Below are positions 20,245-28,843 of a stretch of 64,000 bases of DNA, piece after piece. The notes below the pieces were generated by a model. That model saw only the letters and a program-made list of their open reading frames with translations, was not told the origin of the DNA and did not search any database. Position numbers and translations under genes: made by a program. The stretch is from Ruegeria meonggei (GTDB taxonomy: Bacteria > Pseudomonadota > Alphaproteobacteria > Rhodobacterales > Rhodobacteraceae): contig NZ_FWFP01000001.1 of the NCBI RefSeq assembly GCF_900172215.1, forward strand, positions 62,001-126,000. The letters are read 5' to 3'. Position 1 is the first letter of the stretch. Each line of letters opens with the position of its first letter.

Positions 20245-21402
20245 TTAGATCGCGACAACCTTGACCGTTTGGCCCTTTGCGGCCAGCGCAATCTTACCCT
20301 CACACAGTTTGAGAGCATCTTCGCCAAAGACTTCGAACCGCCAGCCTGACATGGCTGGCACATCCCGTTCACCCGCAGCGATCTGATCCAGTTCAGAGCT
20401 GGTTGCAATCAGCTTGGCAGCAACGCCCGAACTTTCGGTCTTGGACTTCAGCAAGACGCGCAGCAAATCCGACAGCGCCGGGTTGACCTTCAACTTGTCC
20501 CGGCTGTTGTCGACTTCGGGCATTTGATCCGCTGGGCAATTTACACCAGCCTTCACGGCAGCAAGAATACCTTCGGAAATGGCACCTTTGCGCGCCTCGC
20601 GCAGCAACAGCCGCGAGCCGCCTAGATCAGATGGCGATTTTGGCTTGGTCGAGGCGAGCTCGATCAGCGCGTCATCTTTAAAAACCCGACTGCGGGGAAC
20701 ATTGTTGTCCTGTGCGTAGCCTTCACGAAACTTTGCCAGTTCACGAACGACCGCCAGAAACTTGGCAGAGTTTGTCCGTGTCTTGACGCGTTTCCAGGCG
20801 TCTTCGGGCCGGATGTCATAGGTTGTGGGTCGGGTCAGAATGCGCAGCTCTTCCGAAACCCAGTGGCTACGCTGCGATTTCTTCAGTTCAGCAGCGAGGT
20901 ATTCGTAGATCTGTCGCAGATGGGTCACGTCGGCCAACGCATAGGTCTTTTGTGCCTCGGACAGCGGGCGTCGTGACCAGTCGGTGAACCTCGAGGTCTT
21001 GTCGACACCCTGTTTGCAAATCTTACGCACCAGCGTTTCATAACCGACCTGCTCACCAAATCCGCAGACCATCGCCGCGACCTGTGTGTCAAACAGAGGG
21101 TTGGGAAACACGCCCGCCTCGACCCAGAAGATCTCGAGGTCCTGGCGCGCGGCATGGAATACCTTGACCACATCTTCATTGCCAAACAGCTCGTAAAGCG
21201 GGTCCAGCGACATGCCGTCGGCCAGCGGGTCGACCAGGACAGCACTGTCCTCATCGGTAGACGGGACTGCAATTTGCAGCAGACAGAGTTTTGAGTAATA
21301 GGTTCGTTCGCGCAGAAACTCGGTGTCTAAAGTGACATAGTCGTATTGCGCAGCGGCCTTGCAGAAGTCGGCCAGCTCTTGCGTCGTCGTGAGGGTTTTC
21401 AT
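20245..21402 (-). CDS. rnd: Ribonuclease D
   Basis: RNase D trims tRNA 3' ends and other structured RNAs from the 3' side. The 385-residue protein has the DEDD exonuclease motifs YVTLDTEFLRERTYYSKLCLLQ (ExoI, Asp and Glu), VFHAARQDLEIF (ExoII) and a late YALADVTHL (ExoIII, Tyr and Asp). An HRDC-type helical region follows (about 210-290). Length is normal. It sits on the minus strand downstream of purN with a 116-base gap. Confidence 0.93.
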   Translation of the reverse strand: MKTLTTTQELADFCKAAAQYDYVTLDTEFLRERTYYSKLCLLQIAVPSTDEDSAVLVDPLADGMSLDPLYELFGNEDVVKVFHAARQDLEIFWVEAGVFPNPLFDTQVAAMVCGFGEQVGYETLVRKICKQGVDKTSRFTDWSRRPLSEAQKTYALADVTHLRQIYEYLAAELKKSQRSHWVSEELRILTRPTTYDIRPEDAWKRVKTRTNSAKFLAVVRELAKFREGYAQDNNVPRSRVFKDDALIELASTKPKSPSDLGGSRLLLREARKGAISEGILAAVKAGVNCPADQMPEVDNSRDKLKVNPALSDLLRVLLKSKTESSGVAAKLIATSSELDQIAAGERDVPAMSGWRFEVFGEDALKLCEGKIALAAKGQTVKVVAI

Positions 21403-21518
21403 ACGCGGTGCTATTCTTGCTCTTGTTCTTAGTATCTGCCCGTCAGTTCTTTGCCGTACCGAGCCGTAGTGCGAACCATAAGCTGAATGACAGGCATGTG
21501 TAAATCACCCTGAGGTGT

Positions 21519-22115
21519 TCAGGATAGCAACACCGGGTTACGGTCCCCACTGGCGTAACGGCGCAACACTGCCGGATAGAGCTTGTGCTCAAAAACCAGC
21601 ACCCGCGCGGCCAGAGAAGCGGCCGTGTCACCAGCCTCAATCGCAAGCCGCGCCTGCCCCAAAATTGGGCCGTCATCCAGCTCGGCCGTGACTTCATGAA
21701 CCGAACACCCATGCTCGGCATCCCCGGCCTCGATCGCCCGGGCATGGGTATTGAGGCCCTTGTATTTCGGCAACAGCGACGGGTGAATGTTCAGCATCCG
21801 CCCCTGAAAACGCGAGACAAAGTCGCCGGTCAGCACCCGCATGAACCCAGCCAGACAAACGATATCAGGCTGCGCCTGTTCCAACGGTTTTAGCAGTTCG
21901 GCCTCAAACGCGGCCCGGTCCCCGGCAAAGGGGCGATGATCCACGGCGGCTGTCGGAATGCCGCGATCTGCGGCCTTGACCAGCCCGCTCGCCTGCGGGT
22001 CGTTGGACAAAACCAGACAAGGGCGCGCCGGGTGGTTACCGGTCATGCTATCGACCAGCGACACCATGTTGGACCCGCCCCCCGAGATCAGGATGGCGAC
22101 GCGCTTGTGACTCAC
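21519..22115 (-). CDS. purN: Phosphoribosylglycinamide formyltransferase
   Basis: PurN formylates GAR with 10-formyl-THF in purine synthesis. The 198-residue protein has the N-terminal [15 protein letters not shown] phosphate loop and the catalytic block [46 protein letters not shown] (Asn, His and Asp in the usual places). Translation starts at GTG 22115, overlapping the purM stop as GTGA, so the two are coupled. Confidence 0.95.
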   Translation of the reverse strand: MSHKRVAILISGGGSNMVSLVDSMTGNHPARPCLVLSNDPQASGLVKAADRGIPTAAVDHRPFAGDRAAFEAELLKPLEQAQPDIVCLAGFMRVLTGDFVSRFQGRMLNIHPSLLPKYKGLNTHARAIEAGDAEHGCSVHEVTAELDDGPILGQARLAIEAGDTAASLAARVLVFEHKLYPAVLRRYASGDRNPVLLS

Positions 22116-23158
22116 AACAGCTTGCCTGAATAGGTCATACCGGCTGTGTCAGTGACAGTGCCGATCCGCGACACGGTCTCGCCCGCCTCGGCCAGCAACG
22201 TTGTCAGATCTTCAGCCCGGTCTGCTGCGCAAACAACGATCATGCCAAGCCCACAGTTGAACGTCTTCAGCATCTCGGATTCGGCAATACCACCGGTTTC
22301 GGCCATCCAACGAAAGACAGGAGGCAAGTCCCAGGCATTCAGGTCAACCTCAGCGCCCTGCCCCTCGGACAAGACGCGCGGCAGGTTTTCGGTCAATCCG
22401 CCACCGGTGATATGGGCCAACGCATGCACGCCCCCGGCTCGGATCGCCTGCAATGCCGATTTCACATAAAGCCGCGTGGGCGTCAGCAGCGCCTCACCCA
22501 ACGAGCCGTCACTGAATGGCGATGCTGCGTCCCAACCCAGGCCCGATATCTCAACCAGTTTGCGCACCAGCGAATAGCCGTTGGAGTGCACCCCGTTCGA
22601 GGCCAGACCCAGCAGCACATCCCCCACCTGAACCTCGGCTGGCAAATGTGCGCCCCGTTCCATGGCCCCGACCGAGAACCCGGCCAGATCGAATTCTCCA
22701 TCCGGGTACATGCCCGGCATTTCGGCGGTTTCTCCACCGATCAGCGCACAACCGGACTGCACGCAGCCCTCGGCAATACCTTCGATGATCCGCGCGGCCG
22801 TGTCGGTGTCCAGCTTGCCCGTGGCAAAGTAGTCGAGGAAGAACAGAGGCTCGGCCCCCTGACAGATCAGGTCGTTGACGCACATCGCCACCAGGTCGAT
22901 GCCAACCCCGTCGACCACGCCGGTATCAATGGCGATCCTCAACTTGGTACCGACACCATCGGTCGCCCCCACAAGTATCGGGTCCTGATATCCAGCAGCT
23001 TTGAGGTCAAACAAAGCGCCAAACCCACCCAGACCGCTCATCACACCGGACCGGTTGGTTCGCTTGGCAGCGGGTTTGATCCGGTCGACCAAAGCGTTCC
23101 CCGCATCAATATCGACGCCTGCATCGGCATAGGTGATTCCGTTCTTGCCCGCTGTCAT
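22112..23158 (-). CDS. purM: Phosphoribosylformylglycinamidine cyclo-ligase (AIR synthetase)
   Basis: PurM closes the imidazole ring to give AIR using ATP. ATG 23158 ([20 protein letters not shown]) is chosen because AAGAGG precedes it and the sequence matches the family N-terminus; the in-frame extension to 23254 has no family match. The 348-residue protein shows [46 protein letters not shown] and [11 protein letters not shown], the standard PurM motifs. The next gene on the strand, purN, overlaps its end. Confidence 0.96.
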   Translation of the reverse strand: MTAGKNGITYADAGVDIDAGNALVDRIKPAAKRTNRSGVMSGLGGFGALFDLKAAGYQDPILVGATDGVGTKLRIAIDTGVVDGVGIDLVAMCVNDLICQGAEPLFFLDYFATGKLDTDTAARIIEGIAEGCVQSGCALIGGETAEMPGMYPDGEFDLAGFSVGAMERGAHLPAEVQVGDVLLGLASNGVHSNGYSLVRKLVEISGLGWDAASPFSDGSLGEALLTPTRLYVKSALQAIRAGGVHALAHITGGGLTENLPRVLSEGQGAEVDLNAWDLPPVFRWMAETGGIAESEMLKTFNCGLGMIVVCAADRAEDLTTLLAEAGETVSRIGTVTDTAGMTYSGKLL

Positions 23159-23265
23159 GGCCAACCTCTTTTGAATGGTTCCCGCGCGGGTTATTCGATT
23201 GTTGGACATGTTGCAACGGTCAGGCTTGACGCGGGCGTTCACCGTGATAGGCAAAGCGCTCAGGC

Positions 23266-23342
23266 GGGCCTGTAGCTCAATTGGTTAGAGCAGAGCGCTC
23301 ATAACGCTTTGGTTGGGGGTTCGAGTCCCTCCGGGCCTACCA
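23266..23342 (+). tRNA. tRNA with CAT anticodon, probably tRNA-Ile2 (lysidine type)
   Basis: The 77-base cloverleaf is complete, including the encoded CCA. The acceptor is GGGCCTG with CGGGCCT. The anticodon stem GAGCG/CGCTT closes the loop CTCATAA, giving CAT. The T-arm GGGGG-TTCGAGT-CCCTC is also present. The acceptor has C4-G69 and C5-G68, and the stretch after the anticodon arm (TTTGGTT) resembles E. coli tRNA-Ile2. These are TilS recognition traits, so an AUA-reading tRNA is more likely than elongator Met. Confidence 0.9.
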
Positions 23343-23467
23343 GAAGTCCACTATTACTGGACAATCCACGCCTTCCCGCGCCAACACAGTGTTCAACCGC
23401 AAACTTGTGTGTCAACCCAATTTGACTTTTCTCTGAAACACAGAGGTCTTAGCTAAGGTCAGAAGGC

Positions 23468-24484
23468 ATGGTCAACAAACCCGACACTGTTACCCATCTT
23501 GCAATCATCGTAGCGCCCAGTTTCAATATGGCGGCCACGATGGGTTTCATCGATCCGTTTCGCGCGGCCAATTATCTGGACGGAAAATCATATTTCAGCT
23601 GGACGTTTATGTCCGAGGTCGGTGGTTTCTGTGTCTCTAGTAACGGTGCTGGAATCAACACCGTGGCACTGGCCGAACTTGAACCAACCAGACCTGACAT
23701 CGCGGTGGTGTCGACCAGTTGGACACCCGAACGGCACATGACCGAAGGGGTGGGCAACGCCTTGCGGCAATGGGCCCGCGCTGGCGCAACGCTGGGCGCT
23801 TTGGACACTGGCGCGTTTGTTCTGGCGCAAGCCGGGCTGCTGACCGGTCGGCACGCAACCGTGCATTACGAGCATATCGACGCATTTCAAGAGCTGTACC
23901 CTGATGTGGAGGTGATCGAAAACCTCTACGCGTTGGACGGGAATCGCATCACCTGTTGTGGTGGCGGGGCGTCGGTGGATTTCGCGCTGCAGATCCTGCA
24001 GGGCATCCACGGCAGCGCGCTGGCAAATGCGGCCGCGCGCTATATCTTTCACGACCGGCTGCGCGGTCCTGCCGCCATGCAACACCCCGAGGGCAGTGAG
24101 CCGTTGGGAGCTGTCGTGCCGGCCACCCTTAAAACGGCCATCCAGGTGATGGAGTTGCATCTGGAAGACCCCCTGCCTATCCCCGATATCTGCAAACAGG
24201 CGGGCGTATCGCATCGCCAGCTTGACCGGCTGTTTGCGACATTCATCAAGAAGACACCTGCGCTTTACTATCGGGACATTCGATTGGATCGGGCCCGCGG
24301 GCTGGTCACCCAGACCGAGCTGCCCATAGCACAAGTCGCGGTAGCATCAGGGTTTGCCAGTCAGGTCCATTTCAGCCGCTCCTACAAGGAAAGATTCGGC
24401 CTTACACCCAGCCGGGACCGGATCGAAGGCCGGGTTCCCTTTGAATACCGGGCGTGGCCCATGCACCGCAAACCAAAAGCATGA
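23468..24484 (+). CDS. GlxA family AraC-type transcriptional regulator (betaine/carnitine type)
   Basis: The 338-residue protein joins an N-terminal DJ-1/PfpI-like sensor domain (about 10-200) to a C-terminal AraC double helix-turn-helix (about 225-325, ICKQAGVSHRQLDRLF and VAVASGFASQVHFSRSYKERFG). The segment LDTGAFVLAQAGLL has Asp-Thr-Gly where other GlxA proteins have Cys-Thr-Gly. That variant is shared by the GbdR/CdhR/ArgR group that senses glycine betaine, carnitine or related compounds. It stands just upstream of a Rieske oxygenase operon and is its likely activator. The effector is inferred, not shown. Confidence 0.85.
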   Translation: MVNKPDTVTHLAIIVAPSFNMAATMGFIDPFRAANYLDGKSYFSWTFMSEVGGFCVSSNGAGINTVALAELEPTRPDIAVVSTSWTPERHMTEGVGNALRQWARAGATLGALDTGAFVLAQAGLLTGRHATVHYEHIDAFQELYPDVEVIENLYALDGNRITCCGGGASVDFALQILQGIHGSALANAAARYIFHDRLRGPAAMQHPEGSEPLGAVVPATLKTAIQVMELHLEDPLPIPDICKQAGVSHRQLDRLFATFIKKTPALYYRDIRLDRARGLVTQTELPIAQVAVASGFASQVHFSRSYKERFGLTPSRDRIEGRVPFEYRAWPMHRKPKA

Positions 24485-24509
24485 CTCTGCCACATGGCGC
24501 TTTTGGTTT
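24470..24509 (+). terminator. Terminator hairpin at the end of the GlxA-type regulator gene
   Basis: An 11-bp perfect stem (24470-24480 with 24499-24509, AAACCAAAAGC and its complement) spans the stop codon. The descending arm ends in TTTTGGTTT. It probably separates the regulator from the catabolic operon. Confidence 0.65.
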
Positions 24510-24535
24510 AGCTGATGGCGTAAAAAGTTAAGCGC

Positions 24536-24563
24536 AGAGCTGCGTTTCGACGCACACTGCTCT
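24536..24563 (+). promoter_or_regulatory. Interrupted inverted repeat upstream of the Rieske oxygenase gene
   Basis: AGAGC-TGCGT-TTCG-ACGCA-CACT-GCTCT forms two nested 5-bp stems with a four-base bulge, 30 bases before the start codon. It could be a regulator site or a leader hairpin; nothing in the sequence decides which. Confidence 0.35.
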
Positions 24564-24592
24564 AAGCAAGCCAGTCATAGTTGGAGCCCTTC

Positions 24593-25732
24593 ATGAGCGC
24601 GCTGCCGTCCAAAGAACAATTCGACCGGATTTCCGACGGGTTCAGCACCGACCCGTTCAACACACACTCGTTAAAAGCCGAGGCCTATGTCGATCCCGCA
24701 TGGCATCAGGTTGATCTGAACGAAATCCTGGCTAAGACCTGGCAATGGGTGTGCCACGTGGAAAAGCTGCGGTCGCCCGGGTCTTATGTAACGGTCGACA
24801 TCGCCGGCAGTCCGATCGCCGTGGTGCGCGACCGCGAAGGCAGATTGCGCGCGTTCTATAACGTCTGCAAACACCGTGCCCATCAGCTGCTGACTGGTGC
24901 CGGCGAAACAACCCGCATCATGTGCCCCTATCACGCCTGGGTCTACAAGCTGGACGGCCAGTTGGTACGAGCCCCCGAAACGGAAAACCTGGACAACTTC
25001 AACACCAAGGAAATCTGCCTCGACCAGGTTCAGGTCGAAGAATTCGCGGGGTTCATTTACGTCAATCTCGATTCCAAGGCACAGCCTTTGCACGCGGTGT
25101 CCGGCAACCTGAAGGCCGAGATCCAACACTGGGCCCCGGATATCGAAAACCTGACTTTCGGTCACCGCCTTACCTATGACATCAAGTCAAACTGGAAGAA
25201 CGTCGTCGACAATTTTCTGGAGTGCTACCACTGCCCGACCGCACATAAGGATTTCTGCGATCTGGTCGACATGGACACCTACAAAGTGACCACATACGGC
25301 ATCTACTCCAGCCACATGGCCGAGGCGGGCAATGGCGCAAACACTGCTTACGACGTCTCGAACGCCTCGGTGCGCACCCATGCGGTGTGGTGGCTTTGGC
25401 CGACGACCTGTCTGATGCGCTATCCGGGCCGGTCTTCGATGATCGTGCTGAACGTGATCCCCATCGGTCCGGACCGGACGTTGGAGACCTATGATTTCTA
25501 TCTTGAAACTCCCGAGCCTGACGCCGCAGAACTGGAAGCAATCCGCTATCTGGACGAGATACTGCAGCGCGAGGATATCGACATTGTCGAAAGCGTTCAG
25601 CGCGGCATGAGCACGCCCGCCTTTACCCAGGGGCGGATTGTGCACGACCCCAACGGCTCGGGCAAATCGGAACACGCAGTGCATCATTTCCACGGGCTGG
25701 TGCTGGACGCCTATGCAAAGGCCGCGCCTTGA
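24593..25732 (+). CDS. Rieske [2Fe-2S] oxygenase, alpha subunit (carnitine/glycine betaine monooxygenase family)
   Basis: ATG 24593 follows GGAG at seven bases; 379 residues. The Rieske cluster motif is CKHRAHQ with a second CPYHAW (C-x-H...C-x-x-H, about 87-111). The mononuclear iron site is in DNFLECYHCPTAHKDF, with a bridging Glu-Cys-Tyr-His. The end, VESVQRGM...QGRIVHD...SEHAVHHFHGLV, closely resembles the CntA/GbcA/YeaW group, which oxidises the N-substituents of carnitine, glycine betaine or similar amines. The gene for its ferredoxin reductase partner is not nearby. Its stop overlaps the TTG start of the sulfatase gene. Confidence 0.88.
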   Translation: MSALPSKEQFDRISDGFSTDPFNTHSLKAEAYVDPAWHQVDLNEILAKTWQWVCHVEKLRSPGSYVTVDIAGSPIAVVRDREGRLRAFYNVCKHRAHQLLTGAGETTRIMCPYHAWVYKLDGQLVRAPETENLDNFNTKEICLDQVQVEEFAGFIYVNLDSKAQPLHAVSGNLKAEIQHWAPDIENLTFGHRLTYDIKSNWKNVVDNFLECYHCPTAHKDFCDLVDMDTYKVTTYGIYSSHMAEAGNGANTAYDVSNASVRTHAVWWLWPTTCLMRYPGRSSMIVLNVIPIGPDRTLETYDFYLETPEPDAAELEAIRYLDEILQREDIDIVESVQRGMSTPAFTQGRIVHDPNGSGKSEHAVHHFHGLVLDAYAKAAP

Positions 25733-27264
25733 ATCGGCCCAATATTGTTGTGGTTATGGCCGACCAATTGGCACCCCATTTTTGCGGGACATACGGCCAT
25801 CCAACCGTGAAGACACCCAATATAGATGCGCTGGCGGCGCGCGGAATGCGGTTTGATGCAGCCTATTGCAACTCACCCCTGTGCGCCCCGTCGCGCTTTG
25901 CATTCATGTCGGGGCAATTGATCAGTCGCATTGCCGCCTATGACAACGCCAGTGAGTTCCGAGCTTCGGTGCCGACCTTCGCGCATTACCTGAAAGCATT
26001 GGGGTATCGCACCTGTCTGTCGGGCAAGATGCACTTTGTCGGCCCTGATCAGAAACACGGCTTTCAGGACCGCGTGACCACCGACATCTACCCCGCCGAT
26101 TTCGCCTGGACCCCGGATTGGGAGGCCCCGGATGAGCGGATCGACAAGTGGTATCACAACATGCAAACGGTCAAGGAAAGCGGCGAGGCTGTCGCGACTT
26201 TTCAGACCGACTATGATGACGAGGTCGAATTTGCCGCCCGCCGCTGGCTGATCGACCGGGGCCGCGACCGGGCTGCGGGGGATGCCGCGCCGTTCTGTCT
26301 GGTGGCCAGCTTTATCCATCCGCATGATCCCTATGTGGCCAAGCCCGAATGGTGGAACCTCTACTCCGATGCGGACGTGCCGATGCCGGAATTCCCCCTG
26401 AGGCCCGAACAACAAGACCCGTTCTCGCGCCGGGTGATGGACGGGATTGAGGCCAGCTATGTTCCTTTGACCGAACAGGAAATCCGCCGTGCCCGCCGCG
26501 CATATCTGGCCAATGTCAGCTATTTCGACAGCAAGCTGGGTGCGATGGTCAAGGCGCTGGTGGAGATCGGAGAGCTGGACAACACACTCGTCATCCTTAC
26601 CGCCGATCATGGCGATATGCTGGGCGAGCGCGGGCTGTGGTACAAGATGAACTTTTTCGAACACTCTGCCCGTGTGCCCTTGATCATGGCTGGTCCGGGT
26701 GTGGTCTCGGGCACTGCCCCCAACGCCTGTTCCCTTGTCGATCTGCTGCCGACCTTCGTGGATGCAGCCGGAGGCACAGACGACCTGTTTGGAGAGCCCG
26801 TGGATGGCCGGTCACTGATGCCCCTGGCACGCGGAGAACTCGATCCGGTGGACGAAGCCATCGGTGAATACTGCGCCGAAATGACACCCTACCCCGTTTT
26901 CATGATCCGGCGTGGGTCGTTGAAATACATCCACTGCGACCCCGATCCGCCACAGCTGTATGACCTGTCGGATGATCCGCTGGAAAAGGTCAATCTCGCC
27001 CTCGACCCGGCCTATGCCGAGCAAGCCGCAGGGTTTGCGGCTGAGGTCGCACAAAGATGGGACAGTGAAACCCTGCGCGCCGATGTCATCGCAACTCAGA
27101 AATCCCGGCGCGCTTTACATGCCGCGATGGAGGCCGGGGCTGGCGAGCCCTGGGACTATACACCGCCCCGGGACGCCACGCAGGAATACGTGCGCAACCA
27201 CATGGACTGGACCGTCGCCGCGACCCGCTATCGCTATCCGCCGCTGAAGAAGGAAACCGAATGA
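25729..27264 (+). CDS. Choline-sulfatase-like enzyme (formylglycine sulfatase, BetC family)
   Basis: The 511-residue sulfatase starts at TTG 25729, which overlaps the Rieske stop (TTGA) and is needed to keep the first strand NRPNIVVVMADQ. Formylglycine motif: PLCAPSRFAFMSGQ. Metal and sulfate residues lie in SGKMHFVGPDQ, SFIHPHDPY and TADHGDMLGERGLWYKMNFFE. The C-terminal end (WDYTPPRDATQEYVRNH) matches the choline-sulfatase C-terminal motif. BetC hydrolyses choline-O-sulfate. Here the gene is coupled to a Rieske oxygenase instead of betBA, so the true substrate may be another sulfated quaternary amine. A formylglycine-generating enzyme is not in the window. Confidence 0.85.
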   Translation: MNRPNIVVVMADQLAPHFCGTYGHPTVKTPNIDALAARGMRFDAAYCNSPLCAPSRFAFMSGQLISRIAAYDNASEFRASVPTFAHYLKALGYRTCLSGKMHFVGPDQKHGFQDRVTTDIYPADFAWTPDWEAPDERIDKWYHNMQTVKESGEAVATFQTDYDDEVEFAARRWLIDRGRDRAAGDAAPFCLVASFIHPHDPYVAKPEWWNLYSDADVPMPEFPLRPEQQDPFSRRVMDGIEASYVPLTEQEIRRARRAYLANVSYFDSKLGAMVKALVEIGELDNTLVILTADHGDMLGERGLWYKMNFFEHSARVPLIMAGPGVVSGTAPNACSLVDLLPTFVDAAGGTDDLFGEPVDGRSLMPLARGELDPVDEAIGEYCAEMTPYPVFMIRRGSLKYIHCDPDPPQLYDLSDDPLEKVNLALDPAYAEQAAGFAAEVAQRWDSETLRADVIATQKSRRALHAAMEAGAGEPWDYTPPRDATQEYVRNHMDWTVAATRYRYPPLKKETE

Positions 27265-28055
27265 TGTTGCAAGGAAAAACCGCGCTGGTCACGGGTGGGC
27301 GCGGTGGGATCGGACGGGCAATCGTGGCCCGCTTTTTGCGCGAAGGCGCACGGGTTTATGCCGCTGATCTGACACCGCACGGATCTTTGGCGGCCCATGA
27401 CGACGACGGCAGTCACTTTGTCAAACTGGATGTCACCCAAGAGGTGGATGCCGTAGCAGCAATGGCGCAGGTCAACGCAGATGCTGGTCAGTTGGATATC
27501 CTGGTGAACGCCGCCGGGATCGAGATTGAGAAGACCATCGAAGAGACCTCGCTTGAGGAATGGAACCTTTCGTTTGCCGTAAATGTGACTGGCACGTTCC
27601 TGACCTCGAAACATGCATTGCCGCTGATGCGCAAGGCCGCACGTGCGGGAACCACCGCCTCGATCATCAACTTCGGCAGCTATGACGGGTTTATCGCCGA
27701 TCCCGGCCTTGCGGCCTATTGCGCCACCAAGGGTGCGGTGCATGCGTTGACGCGGGCAATGGCCTGCGACCATGGACCCGAAGGCATCCGCGTCAACGCG
27801 ATCTGTCCGGGCTATGTCGATACCCCGATGTTGCAGAGCTTTTTCACCGGTGAGGGGTCAGGTGCAGCCGGTAAATCCATCGATCAACTGCAGCAAGCTG
27901 TCCGCGATGTTCACCCGATGCGCACCTTTGGCACGCCCGAAGACATCGCCAATCTGGTCAACTGGCTGGCCTCGGATGAGGCACGCTATGCCAGCGGCCA
28001 GCTATGGGTTCTGGACGGAGGTCTGAGCGCGCAGGTTCAGCAGATGAAGCTATAA
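27261..28055 (+). CDS. Short-chain dehydrogenase/reductase (first of two)
   Basis: A 264-residue classical SDR. The NAD(P) loop is TGGRGGIG (about 10-17), DVTQE follows the first half, NAAGIE closes the cofactor site, and the active site is Ser (FGSYDG) with Tyr and Lys in YCATKGAVH. ICPGYVDTPML is the usual C-terminal loop. It starts in an ATGA overlap with the sulfatase gene (a second ATG follows at 27264). It probably oxidises the hydroxyl freed by, or present in, the operon's substrate; specificity is unknown. Confidence 0.88.
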   Translation: MMLQGKTALVTGGRGGIGRAIVARFLREGARVYAADLTPHGSLAAHDDDGSHFVKLDVTQEVDAVAAMAQVNADAGQLDILVNAAGIEIEKTIEETSLEEWNLSFAVNVTGTFLTSKHALPLMRKAARAGTTASIINFGSYDGFIADPGLAAYCATKGAVHALTRAMACDHGPEGIRVNAICPGYVDTPMLQSFFTGEGSGAAGKSIDQLQQAVRDVHPMRTFGTPEDIANLVNWLASDEARYASGQLWVLDGGLSAQVQQMKL

Positions 28056-28102
28056 GCAAACCTGCCATTATCACCTATGCGAATTGGATTGGAGGTTCAC
28101 TG

Positions 28103-28843
28103 ATGCGGCTGGCTGGAAAAAGAGCGTTGGTTACGGGTGGTCGCCAAGGGATCGGCCGCGCAATCGCCGAGTCCTTTGCGAATGAGGGTGCGACTGTCAC
28201 AATCTGCGGCCGCGGACCCAGGCCAGAGGACCTGCCCGCGCAATTTATCTGGTACACTCTGGACGTGACAAATGCGGACGCGGTCAATGAGCTGGCATCG
28301 ACCACAGACGGTACGGATATTTTGGTGAACAACGCCGGTGTACAGGTCGAAAAGACTGTCACCGAAAGCGTGGACGCGGATTGGGATGCGGTGATCGGCA
28401 CCAATTGCCGGGGGGTCTTCAACCTCTGCCGCGCCTTTATTCCGCGAATGCCCGGGGGCGGATCGATCATCAATATCGGGTCGATTTCGGGCACCGCCGC
28501 AGACCCGTCGATGGCGCTCTATAATGCGTCCAAAGCCTTTGTGCACGGGCTGACGCGATCAATCGCCGTTGATCACGGCCCCAAAATCCGTTGCAACGCG
28601 ATTTGTCCGGGCTGGATCGAAACAGGTATGCTGGACGCCGCGTTTGAACTTGCGGACAACCCCACTGCCGCACGGCGGGATGCCCTGAACCGCCACGCCA
28701 CGCGCCGGTTTGGCAAGCCCGAAGATATCGCCAGCATGGCAGTTTGGCTGGCCTCAGATGAGGCCGGTTTTGCAACCGGGCAGTTGTTCACTGTGGATGG
28801 TGGTATGACCGCGGCCTCGCCTCTCAATCCGGGACTGTTCTGA
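28103..28843 (+). CDS. Short-chain dehydrogenase/reductase (second of two)
   Basis: GGAGG (28091-28095) sets the start at ATG 28103, giving 246 residues. The cofactor loop is TGGRQGIG, the middle strand NNAGVQ, and the catalytic residues are Ser in GSISGTA and Tyr/Lys in YNASKAFVH. It resembles the preceding SDR in parts but differs clearly in length and in the loop after ICPGW, so it is a paralogue with its own substrate or step. It ends in a one-base overlap (TGATG) with the next dehydrogenase. Confidence 0.88.
   Translation: MRLAGKRALVTGGRQGIGRAIAESFANEGATVTICGRGPRPEDLPAQFIWYTLDVTNADAVNELASTTDGTDILVNNAGVQVEKTVTESVDADWDAVIGTNCRGVFNLCRAFIPRMPGGGSIINIGSISGTAADPSMALYNASKAFVHGLTRSIAVDHGPKIRCNAICPGWIETGMLDAAFELADNPTAARRDALNRHATRRFGKPEDIASMAVWLASDEAGFATGQLFTVDGGMTAASPLNPGLF

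Noticed and set aside
22412-23275. Open frame of 287 codons opposite purM
   Set aside because: Shadow of purM; it runs into the tRNA gene at its end, which a real gene would not.
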